Shown one piece after another: positions 49,142 through 57,292 of a stretch of DNA of 57,323 nt. The DNA is from an uncultured Muribaculaceae bacterium (GTDB taxonomy: Bacteria > Bacteroidota > Bacteroidia > Bacteroidales > Muribaculaceae), in NCBI GenBank assembly GCA_910584055.1, contig CAJTZS010000025.1, positions 1-57,323 on the forward strand. Direction: 5' to 3'. Made by a program: the position numbers and the translations under genes. The first letter of the stretch is position 1; each line of letters opens with the position of its first letter. The notes under the pieces were generated by a model. The model did not search any database. It worked only from the letters and a program-made list of their open reading frames with translations, and was not told where the DNA came from.

Positions 49142-49169
49142 TTAGAGCTTGTTTAAAACAAGCTCTTAG
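49142..49169. promoter_or_regulatory. Palindrome and 17-base leader motif upstream of wzy
   Basis: Arms 49144-49154 and 49156-49166 are perfect 11-base inverted repeats around a single base. The left half (49142-49158) is the same 17 bases as 31467-31483 in the pldA leader. It lies 17 bases before the wzy start on the minus strand. It might be an attenuator or a protein-binding site. Confidence 0.45.
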
Positions 49170-49280
49170 TTTCGTGGAATAAGACTTGCTCACGCGTAAT
49201 TCACTATTAGCCCTTATCCTATACTGACTACCCCTATTTTGTAACGAATCGTTTAACACTTTATTTTACGGGGAATTATA

Positions 49281-49312
49281 TTTGCAGCACCCGTTTTTTA
49301 TAATTACCTTTG
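49281..49312 (+). promoter_or_regulatory. Consensus promoter of the GT2-acyltransferase fusion gene
   Basis: TTTG (49281-49284) and TACCTTTG (49305-49312) lie 20 bases apart, a full consensus match. It gives this inverted gene its own transcript, independent of the surrounding minus-strand operon. Confidence 0.7.
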
Positions 49313-49346
49313 CGGTTAATTTCAACAGCTTCTTATACCATTGAAT

Positions 49347-50627
49347 ATGAATAAAAAGATTTCCATAATCACTGTGTGTTACAATGCGAGGCATCATATC
49401 GAAAAGACTATACTTTCTGTTGTAAATCAATCATATCCCCAAATCGAATATATCGTCATCGACGGCAACTCGTCTGACGGCACAACCGATATAATAAACA
49501 AATACAGAGGCAAAATCAGCATTATTGTATCCGAAAACGACAACGGTGTCTACGATGCCATGAATAAAGGCATTGAATTAGCTACGGGCGATTTCATAAT
49601 AATGATGAATGCAGGAGACACTTTTGTTGATTCCATGACTATCGAAAATGCCGTAGCTTTGATGAGCGATAATTCCGTTGATATTTTCTATGGCGACAGT
49701 ATAGAAATAGAGACCTGCGGCAACGCCCACTACCGCATAGCTGACCCTGATCCTGCAAATCTGAATCGATTCCCTGTTTATCGACACGGTGCATCGTTCG
49801 TTAAAGCCGGCATACACAAGAAATTTAGATTCGATCTCTCGAAATCAAAAGAACTTGGCTACGCCCTTGATTTCAACCAGATATTTTCAATGTTCAAAAG
49901 TGGGGCTAAATTCTCTAAGATCGATCTCCCGATAATGATATATGAGCAAGAAGGAATGTCGAACAATCCGGTGCGCTCCTTAAAGTATGTCTTTAAAATA
50001 ACTCATCAAAACAACCCTCCCTCCTTGAAGCAAAAACTCAAGCACAGGCTTAGCCTGCTACGCACGATCTTGCTTCTTAACAGACACACGGGCCCGGCGA
50101 TTCACTATTTTTATAACTTTTGTCTTTTCCTCGCAAATGGGCCTGTCGGTAACTTCCCTTCTTTCAGCATTCGAAAATCCTGGTTAAAATTCTTGGGGGC
50201 TAAAATTGGCAAAGGATCCGTTATTAATATGAAACAATTCTTCTATCACCCAAGCGGGCTGAGGATAGGGAATTTTTCCCATATCAACAGAGGCTGCATA
50301 ATTGATGCGAGAGGGATTCTTTCGATAGGGAATAGTGTCTCCATATCTTATAATACAACAATTCTTACCGGTGGACATGACCATAATTCACCCACTTTCT
50401 CAGGAAAATTTTATCCGATAATCATACAGGATTTTGTGTGGATCGGCGCGTGCGCAACAATCCTCCAAGGAGTAAAAATCGGAGAAGGAGCCGTTGTTTG
50501 TGCAGGAGCGGTTGTCAACTCTGACGTAGAGCCATACACAATTGTGGCGGGAGTCCCGGCTAAAAAAATCGGTACAAGGAACCGCAATCTAAACTATAAA
50601 TGTGAATGGACCTTACCATTTGCATAA
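49347..50627 (+). CDS. Bifunctional family 2 glycosyltransferase-hexapeptide acyltransferase
   Basis: A 426-residue fusion. Residues about 4-235 are a WfgS-like GT2 domain (SIITVCYNARHHIE, DNGVYDAMNKGIELATGDFIIMMNAGDTF). A helical bridge (about 235-275) leads to a left-handed beta-helix acyltransferase (about 275-410) of the WbbJ/LacA type: GAKIGKGSVINM, SHINRGCIIDARG, LTGGHDHNSPTF with the catalytic His, WIGACATILQGVKIGEGAVVCAGAVV and the end motif GVPAKKIG. It would add a sugar and acetylate it or a neighbour. The single open frame and single promoter argue against an assembly error. It is the only plus-strand gene inside the locus. The start is ATG 49347 rather than TTG 49341. Confidence 0.85.
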   Translation: MNKKISIITVCYNARHHIEKTILSVVNQSYPQIEYIVIDGNSSDGTTDIINKYRGKISIIVSENDNGVYDAMNKGIELATGDFIIMMNAGDTFVDSMTIENAVALMSDNSVDIFYGDSIEIETCGNAHYRIADPDPANLNRFPVYRHGASFVKAGIHKKFRFDLSKSKELGYALDFNQIFSMFKSGAKFSKIDLPIMIYEQEGMSNNPVRSLKYVFKITHQNNPPSLKQKLKHRLSLLRTILLLNRHTGPAIHYFYNFCLFLANGPVGNFPSFSIRKSWLKFLGAKIGKGSVINMKQFFYHPSGLRIGNFSHINRGCIIDARGILSIGNSVSISYNTTILTGGHDHNSPTFSGKFYPIIIQDFVWIGACATILQGVKIGEGAVVCAGAVVNSDVEPYTIVAGVPAKKIGTRNRNLNYKCEWTLPFA

Positions 50628-50634
50628 GAAATGG

Positions 50635-51963
50635 TTAGCTATCCCAAATCCCGTTTGCATCGCGCCTTATTATCCTTGCAACCTGTACTTTTAACAGACA
50701 GGCCTGCACAATATAGACAATAGTCGGGACAACCAACAAACCGGGTATTCCATATCTTTCACAAAGATGATTCATAGACGGATAAGCCACTACTGCAAAA
50801 ATCAAATAAATATATAATTGAAGATTTACTTTTCCTATCCCATTTACAAGATACATATAAACATTTGCAACAGACATAAACAATATATATACCGAAACCG
50901 ACAGATTTACCGATAGCGACACAGACACATCATCTCCAATCCAAAGAGTATAAAACTTTTCAGAGATGGCAACCATAAACACCAGTCCCGCCATGACACC
51001 TAATGTCAACCTGTCAATTTTACGCAATGCCGATTTCATCCAATCATAATCTCTATTCGAATAAGCATTTGTAAAAGCCGTCCATATAGGATTGAGAACC
51101 AGCGTAAGGAACATAAAAAATACATTGTAGTATTTATAGGCAATGTTATATTCCGTAACGACTTCCGGTCCCAAAGATTTAGATATAATCACATTCATTA
51201 ATTGGAATATGAACAGCATCGCGGTAGTGATAATGAAAAATTTATATCCCGTCCCCAACACTTCTTTCAAATACCTGAATCGGAAATACTTGAAAGCGGG
51301 ACGATATACCCGATATCTTTTAGTAAAAAGTAATAATGATGCAATTAAAAGGACAATTAAAGGCACTCCTGAAACAACCCATACAAGATCTATGAGACCT
51401 CCCCTCCCTCTCACCTTTGACAGGATAAAGATTATAACTAAGGTTAGGAACTGCCCCGCAACATTAATAAGCGAATTCAACACTACTTTCTGATCCGCAA
51501 CAAGCATGGTAGAAGTGGTTTGCAATGCCAGTTGGATGCTGAAAAATACTACAAGCAGTGAGAACACCCGGCTCAATTCCTCTCTATACGAAGACTCTAC
51601 GTTCAACAACGTTGCCCAATCAATATAGCGACCGCCGAAAACAACGGTAATCACAATTATCGCGCACAAGAACGCAAGTGCACAATACGCATTCGATACA
51701 TAAACCCTCCCGAGCAAATGCTTTCCATTCGCTATCGCCCCTCCAAATTTGTTTCTAAAACCGAGCGTAAGACCTGCATCAAAAAAAACTATCCATGACA
51801 CCAGAGAGCTAAGTGTAAGCCATATACCATACTGTGTAGGATTTACGTAATCAATAGTAAGGGGAACAATAAGCAATGAAAAAACCACGCTTATACCTTT
51901 TAATACAACTGAACCGATAATATCGGCCTTCAATCTGCCACTTCTTGATTCCTCATTAAACAT
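50635..51963 (-). CDS. Wzx-type polysaccharide flippase
   Basis: A 442-residue protein with about 12-14 transmembrane helices of the MOP superfamily. The start (GSVVLKGISVVFSLLIVPLTIDYVNPTQYGIWLTLSSLVSWIVFFDAGLTLGFRNKF) is characteristic of Wzx flippases, with the PTQYGIW turn and the GLTLGFRNK loop after helix 2. It should move the locus-specific repeat unit to the periplasm for the polymerase. It is convergent with the fusion gene (7 bases) and lies 31 bases after the CpsB-like gene on the same strand. It is not closely similar to the flippase at 320-1807. Confidence 0.88.
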   Translation of the reverse strand: MFNEESRSGRLKADIIGSVVLKGISVVFSLLIVPLTIDYVNPTQYGIWLTLSSLVSWIVFFDAGLTLGFRNKFGGAIANGKHLLGRVYVSNAYCALAFLCAIIVITVVFGGRYIDWATLLNVESSYREELSRVFSLLVVFFSIQLALQTTSTMLVADQKVVLNSLINVAGQFLTLVIIFILSKVRGRGGLIDLVWVVSGVPLIVLLIASLLLFTKRYRVYRPAFKYFRFRYLKEVLGTGYKFFIITTAMLFIFQLMNVIISKSLGPEVVTEYNIAYKYYNVFFMFLTLVLNPIWTAFTNAYSNRDYDWMKSALRKIDRLTLGVMAGLVFMVAISEKFYTLWIGDDVSVSLSVNLSVSVYILFMSVANVYMYLVNGIGKVNLQLYIYLIFAVVAYPSMNHLCERYGIPGLLVVPTIVYIVQACLLKVQVARIIRRDANGIWDS

Positions 51964-51994
51964 CCTAACAAACCTAATGCATATACATTATGCG

Positions 51995-52720
51995 TCACCT
52001 GAGTTTCGGATTCCGGGCTATCTCCACAAGCTGCTCCAGCGAGCTCGATTTCTTCGGACGCTGCGACACGCAGTGATCGAAGAAGGATAGGCGGTGCACA
52101 TCGCTGCCGCAGATGTCTATCATCCCCTCCTTCAAAAGCCACTCACATTTCTTGCGTGCCGTGTCGCCATAGCCTCCCACAAGCGACATATAGTTGGTCT
52201 GAAACAACAGCCCCCGCTCTTTCCATTTATAATAGTCGTCCTCCTCCATATAGCGGTAACGCTCCGGATGCGCAAGAATCGGTGTGTAACCAAGGCCTAT
52301 CGCCCCCTCAATCATTTCGTCCATGCCATATGGGGGATTCATATAACTGGTCTCCACGAGCAGATGCTGCCCATTATCCCCCATCGGAAGGAACTCATTT
52401 TTCTGGAGTCTCTCTTCGAAAAGGGAATCGAGCATGTTTTCTGAAGCGAGCCTAAGATCAATACTCCCTCCGTATGCTTCTTTAAGCTCCGAAAAACGCT
52501 CCCGAAGGGATTCGGGTGTATTGGGATAATCTTCCATCACATGAGGTGTCAGCCATACTTTCCCGACTCCTACTTCCTCATATCTCTTTAAAACTGCGAT
52601 GGAATCATCAATAGTCTTTATCCCGTCGTCCACTCCCGGCAGAATATGGGAATGCCAATCAGTGAAACCCTGAAACATCCCCGTCTCAATCAATTTATCT
52701 GTAGATTTAAATGGCCACAT
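51995..52720 (-). CDS. PHP-type tyrosine-protein phosphatase (CpsB/YwqE family)
   Basis: A 241-residue metal-dependent phosphatase of the PHP superfamily that dephosphorylates the tyrosine autokinase of capsule export. The metal-binding residues are in DWHSHILPGVDDG (about 19-31), WLTPHVMEDYPNTP, LLVETSYMNPPYGM, ILAHPERYRYM and the closing CGSDVHRL. The length is standard for CpsB/YwqE. In Gram-negative groups a low-molecular-weight phosphatase (Wzb) is usual; this PHP type is the form found in Firmicutes and Bacteroidota. The start is ATG 52720, since the GTG at 52741 lies next to a strong hairpin. The gap to wzc is 93 bases. Confidence 0.88.
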   Translation of the reverse strand: MWPFKSTDKLIETGMFQGFTDWHSHILPGVDDGIKTIDDSIAVLKRYEEVGVGKVWLTPHVMEDYPNTPESLRERFSELKEAYGGSIDLRLASENMLDSLFEERLQKNEFLPMGDNGQHLLVETSYMNPPYGMDEMIEGAIGLGYTPILAHPERYRYMEEDDYYKWKERGLLFQTNYMSLVGGYGDTARKKCEWLLKEGMIDICGSDVHRLSFFDHCVSQRPKKSSSLEQLVEIARNPKLR

Positions 52721-52741
52721 CTTCTTGATTATTAAAAACAC

Positions 52742-52775
52742 TCATTCCGACCGATTGAAAAAACGGTCGGAATGA
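52742..52775 (-). terminator. Strong hairpin between wzc and cpsB
   Basis: A perfect 12-base stem (52742-52753 with 52764-52775), loop of 10 bases, followed on the minus strand by GTGTTTTTAATA. It resembles a rho-independent terminator placed inside the operon, and would lower transcription of cpsB and the distal genes relative to wzc unless read through. Confidence 0.7.
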
Positions 52776-52813
52776 TCCTGTAGGTTTATCATGCGGGCAA
52801 TCTCCGCGCCATG

Positions 52814-55240
52814 TCAATATTTGTCTGAATAATATCCATCCGCCCCGTATGCCCTCGATTTGCTTGAACGCTCTATACCATTCAGCACTATACACATCTG
52901 TTTGAAACGTTTGTTCCGATAGATGGCATCTATATCCGCCACCGACTTGCGGTCGAGCAGACCGGCACGAACCACGAAAATAGTGCGGTCCACATATTTC
53001 TCAACTATCTGGGTGTCGACAACCACATCAGTCGGCGGGCAATCGATAAAGATATAATCATAGTCATTCCTGGCCTCGGCCACAAATTCACCGAGACGCC
53101 CGTTATCCATAAGTTCCGCGGGGTTGGGCGGACGATGACCGATCGGCATGACGAACATCCCGTCATGGCTCGTAACAGGAACCACAAGATTGCGCCAGTC
53201 ATTCGTGCTGCCTGTCAGATAACTGCTGATACCTCTGGAAGGCATATTGACAAATTGCGAAACTGACCCATGACGGAGGTCGCCATCCACAACGAGCACT
53301 TTCTTGCCTTTCAACGCGAAAGAAGACGCAAGATTGAATGAAATGAATGACTTTCCGGAACCGGGGTTGAATGATGTAATCATTATAACGTTGCAACCCT
53401 TGTTATCCCGGATCATAAAATCGAGGTTACCTCTGACTATACGGAATGACTCGCTGACCACATCGCGGCTACCGTCTTTGACTGCGACAAGCACCTTCTC
53501 AAGCTCTCTCGAATGTTTCTTTTTCGGGAAGGCTTTGCGCACAATATCCAGCGGCGATTTCTTGCCGACAAACGGAATCTCTCCCGCAAACGGAGTGGAC
53601 ATCTTATCGAGATCCTTGCGATTGCGGACCTTGGTATTTGTTGCCTCCGAAATATAAAGGGCAACACCCGGGACACACAGCCCCAACAGGAAGCACACCA
53701 TAAGGATCATGCTTTTCTTGGGAGCCACAGGTTGAAGAGAACCTGTAGGAGGTGTTATGATACGCGTATTGTCTGCGGTGAATTTCTGGGTAAGTTCGTT
53801 TTCCTCTCGTTTCTGGAGAAGATACAGATAAAGCGATTCCTTCACTTTCTGCTGACGCTCCACACTCAGAAGATACTTGGCCTGTGTCGGGCCCGACGCC
53901 AACTGACCTTCAGCTGCGCCTTTAGCCCCTTCCATATTCTTAAGGCTCTTGTTCAGTGCCACAATCTGACCGTTTATGGCATTCACGATAGCCTCGCGAA
54001 GCCCCTTGATCTGTCCGTCATAGTCCACCACGAGGGGGTTGGAGTCCGACGAACTTGCCGCCAATGTGTTGCGGGTGAGAAGCAGGTTGTTATAATTGTT
54101 TATCTGCGCTTCAAGGGTCGGGGAGCCGATACCGGTATTCACTGGAATCACGCTCTTGACGTTGCTCGGGTTGTTAAGGTAATCGCGCAAATAAATCGAC
54201 ATAGACATCTGATTGGTCACCTCAAGCATCTTGTTAGACATCTCGACAGACTGCTTCATCTGCGTCTTGGCGGCCTCCTCGAGATCCGGCACGCGATGGT
54301 CTCGCTTGAAATCAAATATCTCGTTGTCCACATTGCCAAGTTCACCCTCAATCAGACGCAAACGCTCATCTATGAAATTTGAGGTGGCTACCGCAACTTT
54401 ATTCTTGTCGAGAACCCAGTTCTCATTGTATACATCCACAATTGCATTCAGCACATCAACCGCACGCTGGGCGGATACATCCTTCATGCTGAGGTCGATC
54501 ACATCCGCATCCTTATCGGCAAGATCGCCTTTAACCATAGCGCCGTAGAGTTCAACGCTATTCTGCATGCCCATTCGGCTGACAAAAATTTCGGATACCT
54601 TTTTCGCTTTTTTACCCTTCGGAGGCACGTAGCTGCCATTCGGACTTATAGTCACCAGTCCGACAGGCGTCTTGACCGGTTCAAAACCGAGTTTTGCTGT
54701 GATTTCTTTCTCTATTTCCTCTTTCCCGTCAGGTGTCGCGATATAGAACTCACTTAATTTCACGGACCCGTTTTCCCCAAGTTCGGCGGTGAAACCGGCT
54801 GCCTGCTGTTCCTCGAGATCATGGAATTTGACAATTACAGGAAGTGCTGTGCCGTACAGGGTGGTTTTATGAAACCTGCCGGGTGAATCATAATTCACAT
54901 CAAGTCCGAGACGCTGTATCACCTCATAAATCACAGCAGGTGAGGTAAGTGATATGAGCTCATTGTTGACATTGGTATTAGCAGCCACAAGGCCCATCGA
55001 CGAGAATGCATTACTTATATCACCTACTCCGCCTCCGCCGTCCTGATCTTTAATCAGCACAGCCATGCTGCGCGAATAGACCGGCTGCTGGCGAAGAATA
55101 TAGAACACGCCAATGCAGCAAAAAATCACCACAGAGGCCATAAACCATTGCCACTTGGCAAGGCATTGCGTAAGAAAGTCTTTTAAAGAGAACACCTCTT
55201 CCTCTTCCGGAACCTGTGCTCTGATTATATTTTCCTCCAT
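52814..55240 (-). CDS. Wzc-like polysaccharide co-polymerase and tyrosine autokinase
   Basis: An 808-residue inner-membrane protein controlling chain length and export. A Wzz-type domain with two transmembrane helices (about 33-52 and 508-530) flanks a long periplasmic coiled-coil region (about 270-480). The cytoplasmic BY-kinase domain holds Walker A SFNPGSGKSF (about 622-631), Walker A' VLVVDGDLRHG and Walker B YDYIFIDCPP. The Tyr-rich tail (AYGADGYYSDKY) is the autophosphorylation cluster. Kinase and co-polymerase are fused, as in E. coli Wzc. Its partners are the Wza-like protein (14 bases upstream) and the PHP phosphatase downstream. Confidence 0.95.
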   Translation of the reverse strand: MEENIIRAQVPEEEEVFSLKDFLTQCLAKWQWFMASVVIFCCIGVFYILRQQPVYSRSMAVLIKDQDGGGGVGDISNAFSSMGLVAANTNVNNELISLTSPAVIYEVIQRLGLDVNYDSPGRFHKTTLYGTALPVIVKFHDLEEQQAAGFTAELGENGSVKLSEFYIATPDGKEEIEKEITAKLGFEPVKTPVGLVTISPNGSYVPPKGKKAKKVSEIFVSRMGMQNSVELYGAMVKGDLADKDADVIDLSMKDVSAQRAVDVLNAIVDVYNENWVLDKNKVAVATSNFIDERLRLIEGELGNVDNEIFDFKRDHRVPDLEEAAKTQMKQSVEMSNKMLEVTNQMSMSIYLRDYLNNPSNVKSVIPVNTGIGSPTLEAQINNYNNLLLTRNTLAASSSDSNPLVVDYDGQIKGLREAIVNAINGQIVALNKSLKNMEGAKGAAEGQLASGPTQAKYLLSVERQQKVKESLYLYLLQKREENELTQKFTADNTRIITPPTGSLQPVAPKKSMILMVCFLLGLCVPGVALYISEATNTKVRNRKDLDKMSTPFAGEIPFVGKKSPLDIVRKAFPKKKHSRELEKVLVAVKDGSRDVVSESFRIVRGNLDFMIRDNKGCNVIMITSFNPGSGKSFISFNLASSFALKGKKVLVVDGDLRHGSVSQFVNMPSRGISSYLTGSTNDWRNLVVPVTSHDGMFVMPIGHRPPNPAELMDNGRLGEFVAEARNDYDYIFIDCPPTDVVVDTQIVEKYVDRTIFVVRAGLLDRKSVADIDAIYRNKRFKQMCIVLNGIERSSKSRAYGADGYYSDKY

Positions 55241-55254
55241 TTTCCCTTTTCGTA

Positions 55255-56130
55255 TTATTTATTGATGAACACTGCGATTGTGGTTACAACCGAAGTGAGC
55301 AACGATGCCACAGATACCCAGAAGCTTACGCTAAGGGCATTGTTACCGTTAACCGTACTTGAACGTTTTCTCTGTTTGTTTGGTTCAACATAGACCACAT
55401 CATCCTGCTGCAGATAGAAAGCTGGATTCTGCATTAAAGATGCGGCATCCGTAAGATCCAAAACATATGTGTTAACCTTTCCATTCTCACTGCGAACCAC
55501 GCGCACATTCTGACGCTGCCCGTTGATGGTAAGGTCTCCTGCGAGCGTAAGAGCCTCGAGAATATTGAGTTGATCACGATTGAGATCATAACGACCCGGA
55601 CGGTTAACCTCGCCCATCACGCTGATACCTGAACTGAGGAATTCAACTACAACCGTAGGATCCTTCACAAGCTCACGACCCATAAGTTCTCCTTTAATAT
55701 ATCCCGCAAGCTCAGCACGAGTCATCCCTGCCACTTTAATATAACCCAATACCGGGAAATCAATTTCGCCTTCAGGGGTTACGGTATATGAAGCCACACT
55801 CTCTGACTGAGCCCCTGTGTATGCGCGAAGTTCACTCGTGTTGCCGTTTGTTGACCCTCCCTGTCCGATTCTTGACGAATACACCGGAAGATTAAACAGC
55901 GCTGATAACTGCGGATCCTTTGATTTTACCACTATGGAGAGCTTGTCTCCTGGTTTTACTTTTATTGGTGCGCTTTGGGCGGTTTCCAGAATAGTCGTAG
56001 AGTCTATATCCTGGAAATATGCCACATCTTTAGGCACACCACAGCCGGTCATGACAATAGAAATCATGCCGGCAATTAAGCCACGGAATACGAGGCGGTT
56101 CCTTTTCATATATAGTTTATCTTTTTTCAT
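55255..56130 (-). CDS. Wza-like polysaccharide export lipoprotein
   Basis: A 291-residue outer-membrane lipoprotein (lipobox VMTGC, Cys about 30). The poly_export domain (about 35-130: VAYFQDIDSTT, IKVKPGDKLSIVV, YTVTPEGEIDFPVLGYIKVAGMTRAEL) is followed by an SLBB-type domain (about 150-245: VSGISVMGEVNRPGRYDLNRDQLNILEALTLAG-like, VYVEPNKQ) and a C-terminal hydrophobic helix (about 265-288) that may span the outer membrane. It forms the export pore with the Wzc-like kinase. The start at 56130 overlaps the stop of the WecA-like gene by 4 bases (ATGA), suggesting coupling; ATG 56109 is an alternative. Confidence 0.93.
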   Translation of the reverse strand: MKKDKLYMKRNRLVFRGLIAGMISIVMTGCGVPKDVAYFQDIDSTTILETAQSAPIKVKPGDKLSIVVKSKDPQLSALFNLPVYSSRIGQGGSTNGNTSELRAYTGAQSESVASYTVTPEGEIDFPVLGYIKVAGMTRAELAGYIKGELMGRELVKDPTVVVEFLSSGISVMGEVNRPGRYDLNRDQLNILEALTLAGDLTINGQRQNVRVVRSENGKVNTYVLDLTDAASLMQNPAFYLQQDDVVYVEPNKQRKRSSTVNGNNALSVSFWVSVASLLTSVVTTIAVFINK

Positions 56131-57254
56131 TCATACAACATTGTATTCATCCTATGTTCTCTTGCACGGATAAGACGTGTCAACAGCATGTTCAATGCTA
56201 CCCAGAGCACAACATCTCCGAGAATTATCCACGTCGGTTGCACCAGCGACGAAAAAGCAACATTTACCAACACAAACACCATGTCGGTAAACACGATTGC
56301 CACAAGTGCCTGCCATTGCAACATACCCAATGCAAGAAGCTTATGGTGAATATGGCATTTATCCGGCAGGAATGGATTGTGCCCGCGCCTTACCCTATGG
56401 AAAAACACTCTTACCACATCAAAACACGGCAACACCAAGGGAGACACCGCCATGATGAAGAGGTTATCGCCAACCGGGAGTGCGTCCACCGGAATATTGA
56501 AGACCTCTATTGTAAGAAACACAAGCATAAGCCCTATGGTCAAAGATCCGGTATCGCCCATAAAAATCTTCTTATGCTTGGTGGCAGCACCGAATACATT
56601 GAAATAAAAAAATGGTATTAACGTCCCCAGTGTCGCTCCGGCAAGCATCATACATGCGTATTGTCCTGACAAATAGAACACATACGAATACCAAATCAAT
56701 GCAACCGCACTGAGACCGGATGCCAGACCATCTATACCATCTATTAAATTAACGGCATTTACCACATATATTATACAAAACACCGTAAGAATCCATCCAA
56801 TCCATTCCGGTAGCTCATGGATCCATAGGAATCCATACAAATTAGAGACCCAAATTCCCGATGCAATAATCAGCACACCTGCTGCAATTTGAAGCACAAA
56901 TTTAGCCCTGTATCTCACGCCCACAAGATCATCCGCAAGACCCACAAGATAAATAAGCATCAATGCGCAGATAAGGAAAAAGATCGGTATCATCGCATCT
57001 GCAAGCACCGGAATTATCTCAGAGCAATGGAAACGGAGGTTAAACCCCACAACCAGACTGAAGGCAAACGCGAGCCCCGGAAGGAAAGAGACCCCTCCTA
57101 ATCTGGGCACAATACCTCTGTGAATCTTACGCTCGTCAACGGAATCAAATAATTTTTTGCTGAATGCAATAACCAAAATCTTGGGGATGATCAACCCGGT
57201 CAGCAGCACCGCGATTGCCAAAGTCAAAACATAATTTTGAATCCAATAAGCCAT
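56127..57254 (-). CDS. WecA/TagO-like undecaprenyl-phosphate HexNAc-1-P transferase
   Basis: A 375-residue polytopic enzyme of the MraY/WecA/TagO (PNPT) family with about 11 helices. It transfers a HexNAc-1-phosphate from UDP-HexNAc to undecaprenyl phosphate, the first step of glycan assembly. The signature regions are FDSVDERKIHRGIVPRLGGVSFLPG (near 35-60), AVNLIDGIDGLASGLS (about 165-180), FMGDTGSLTIGL and DKCHIHHKLL (about 300). The fit to WecA/TagO is clear; GlcNAc is the likely sugar but not certain. It is the first gene of the locus and carries a copy of the recurrent 20-base motif just upstream. Confidence 0.93.
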   Translation of the reverse strand: MAYWIQNYVLTLAIAVLLTGLIIPKILVIAFSKKLFDSVDERKIHRGIVPRLGGVSFLPGLAFAFSLVVGFNLRFHCSEIIPVLADAMIPIFFLICALMLIYLVGLADDLVGVRYRAKFVLQIAAGVLIIASGIWVSNLYGFLWIHELPEWIGWILTVFCIIYVVNAVNLIDGIDGLASGLSAVALIWYSYVFYLSGQYACMMLAGATLGTLIPFFYFNVFGAATKHKKIFMGDTGSLTIGLMLVFLTIEVFNIPVDALPVGDNLFIMAVSPLVLPCFDVVRVFFHRVRRGHNPFLPDKCHIHHKLLALGMLQWQALVAIVFTDMVFVLVNVAFSSLVQPTWIILGDVVLWVALNMLLTRLIRAREHRMNTMLYE

Positions 57255-57272
57255 AGTAATATGTCAAGTATT

Positions 57273-57292
57273 GAAGTTGTTTAAACTAATTT
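57273..57292 (-). promoter_or_regulatory. Recurrent 20-base upstream motif, copy C
   Basis: GAAGTTGTTTAAACTAATTT on the plus strand, read as AAATTAGTTTAAACAACTTC toward the WecA-like gene, whose start codon is about 18 bases away. One base differs from 2602-2621 and one from 14680-14699. It is a possible operator overlapping the leader of the polysaccharide operon. Confidence 0.5.

Noticed and set aside
49347..50627. The GT2-acyltransferase fusion as two genes joined by an assembly error.
   Set aside because: The frame is continuous, the linker is a plausible helical bridge and only one promoter is present; kept as a true fusion pending comparison.
53513..54382. A 289-codon plus-strand frame.
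   Set aside because: Antisense to the Wzc-like kinase; a shadow of a conserved gene.
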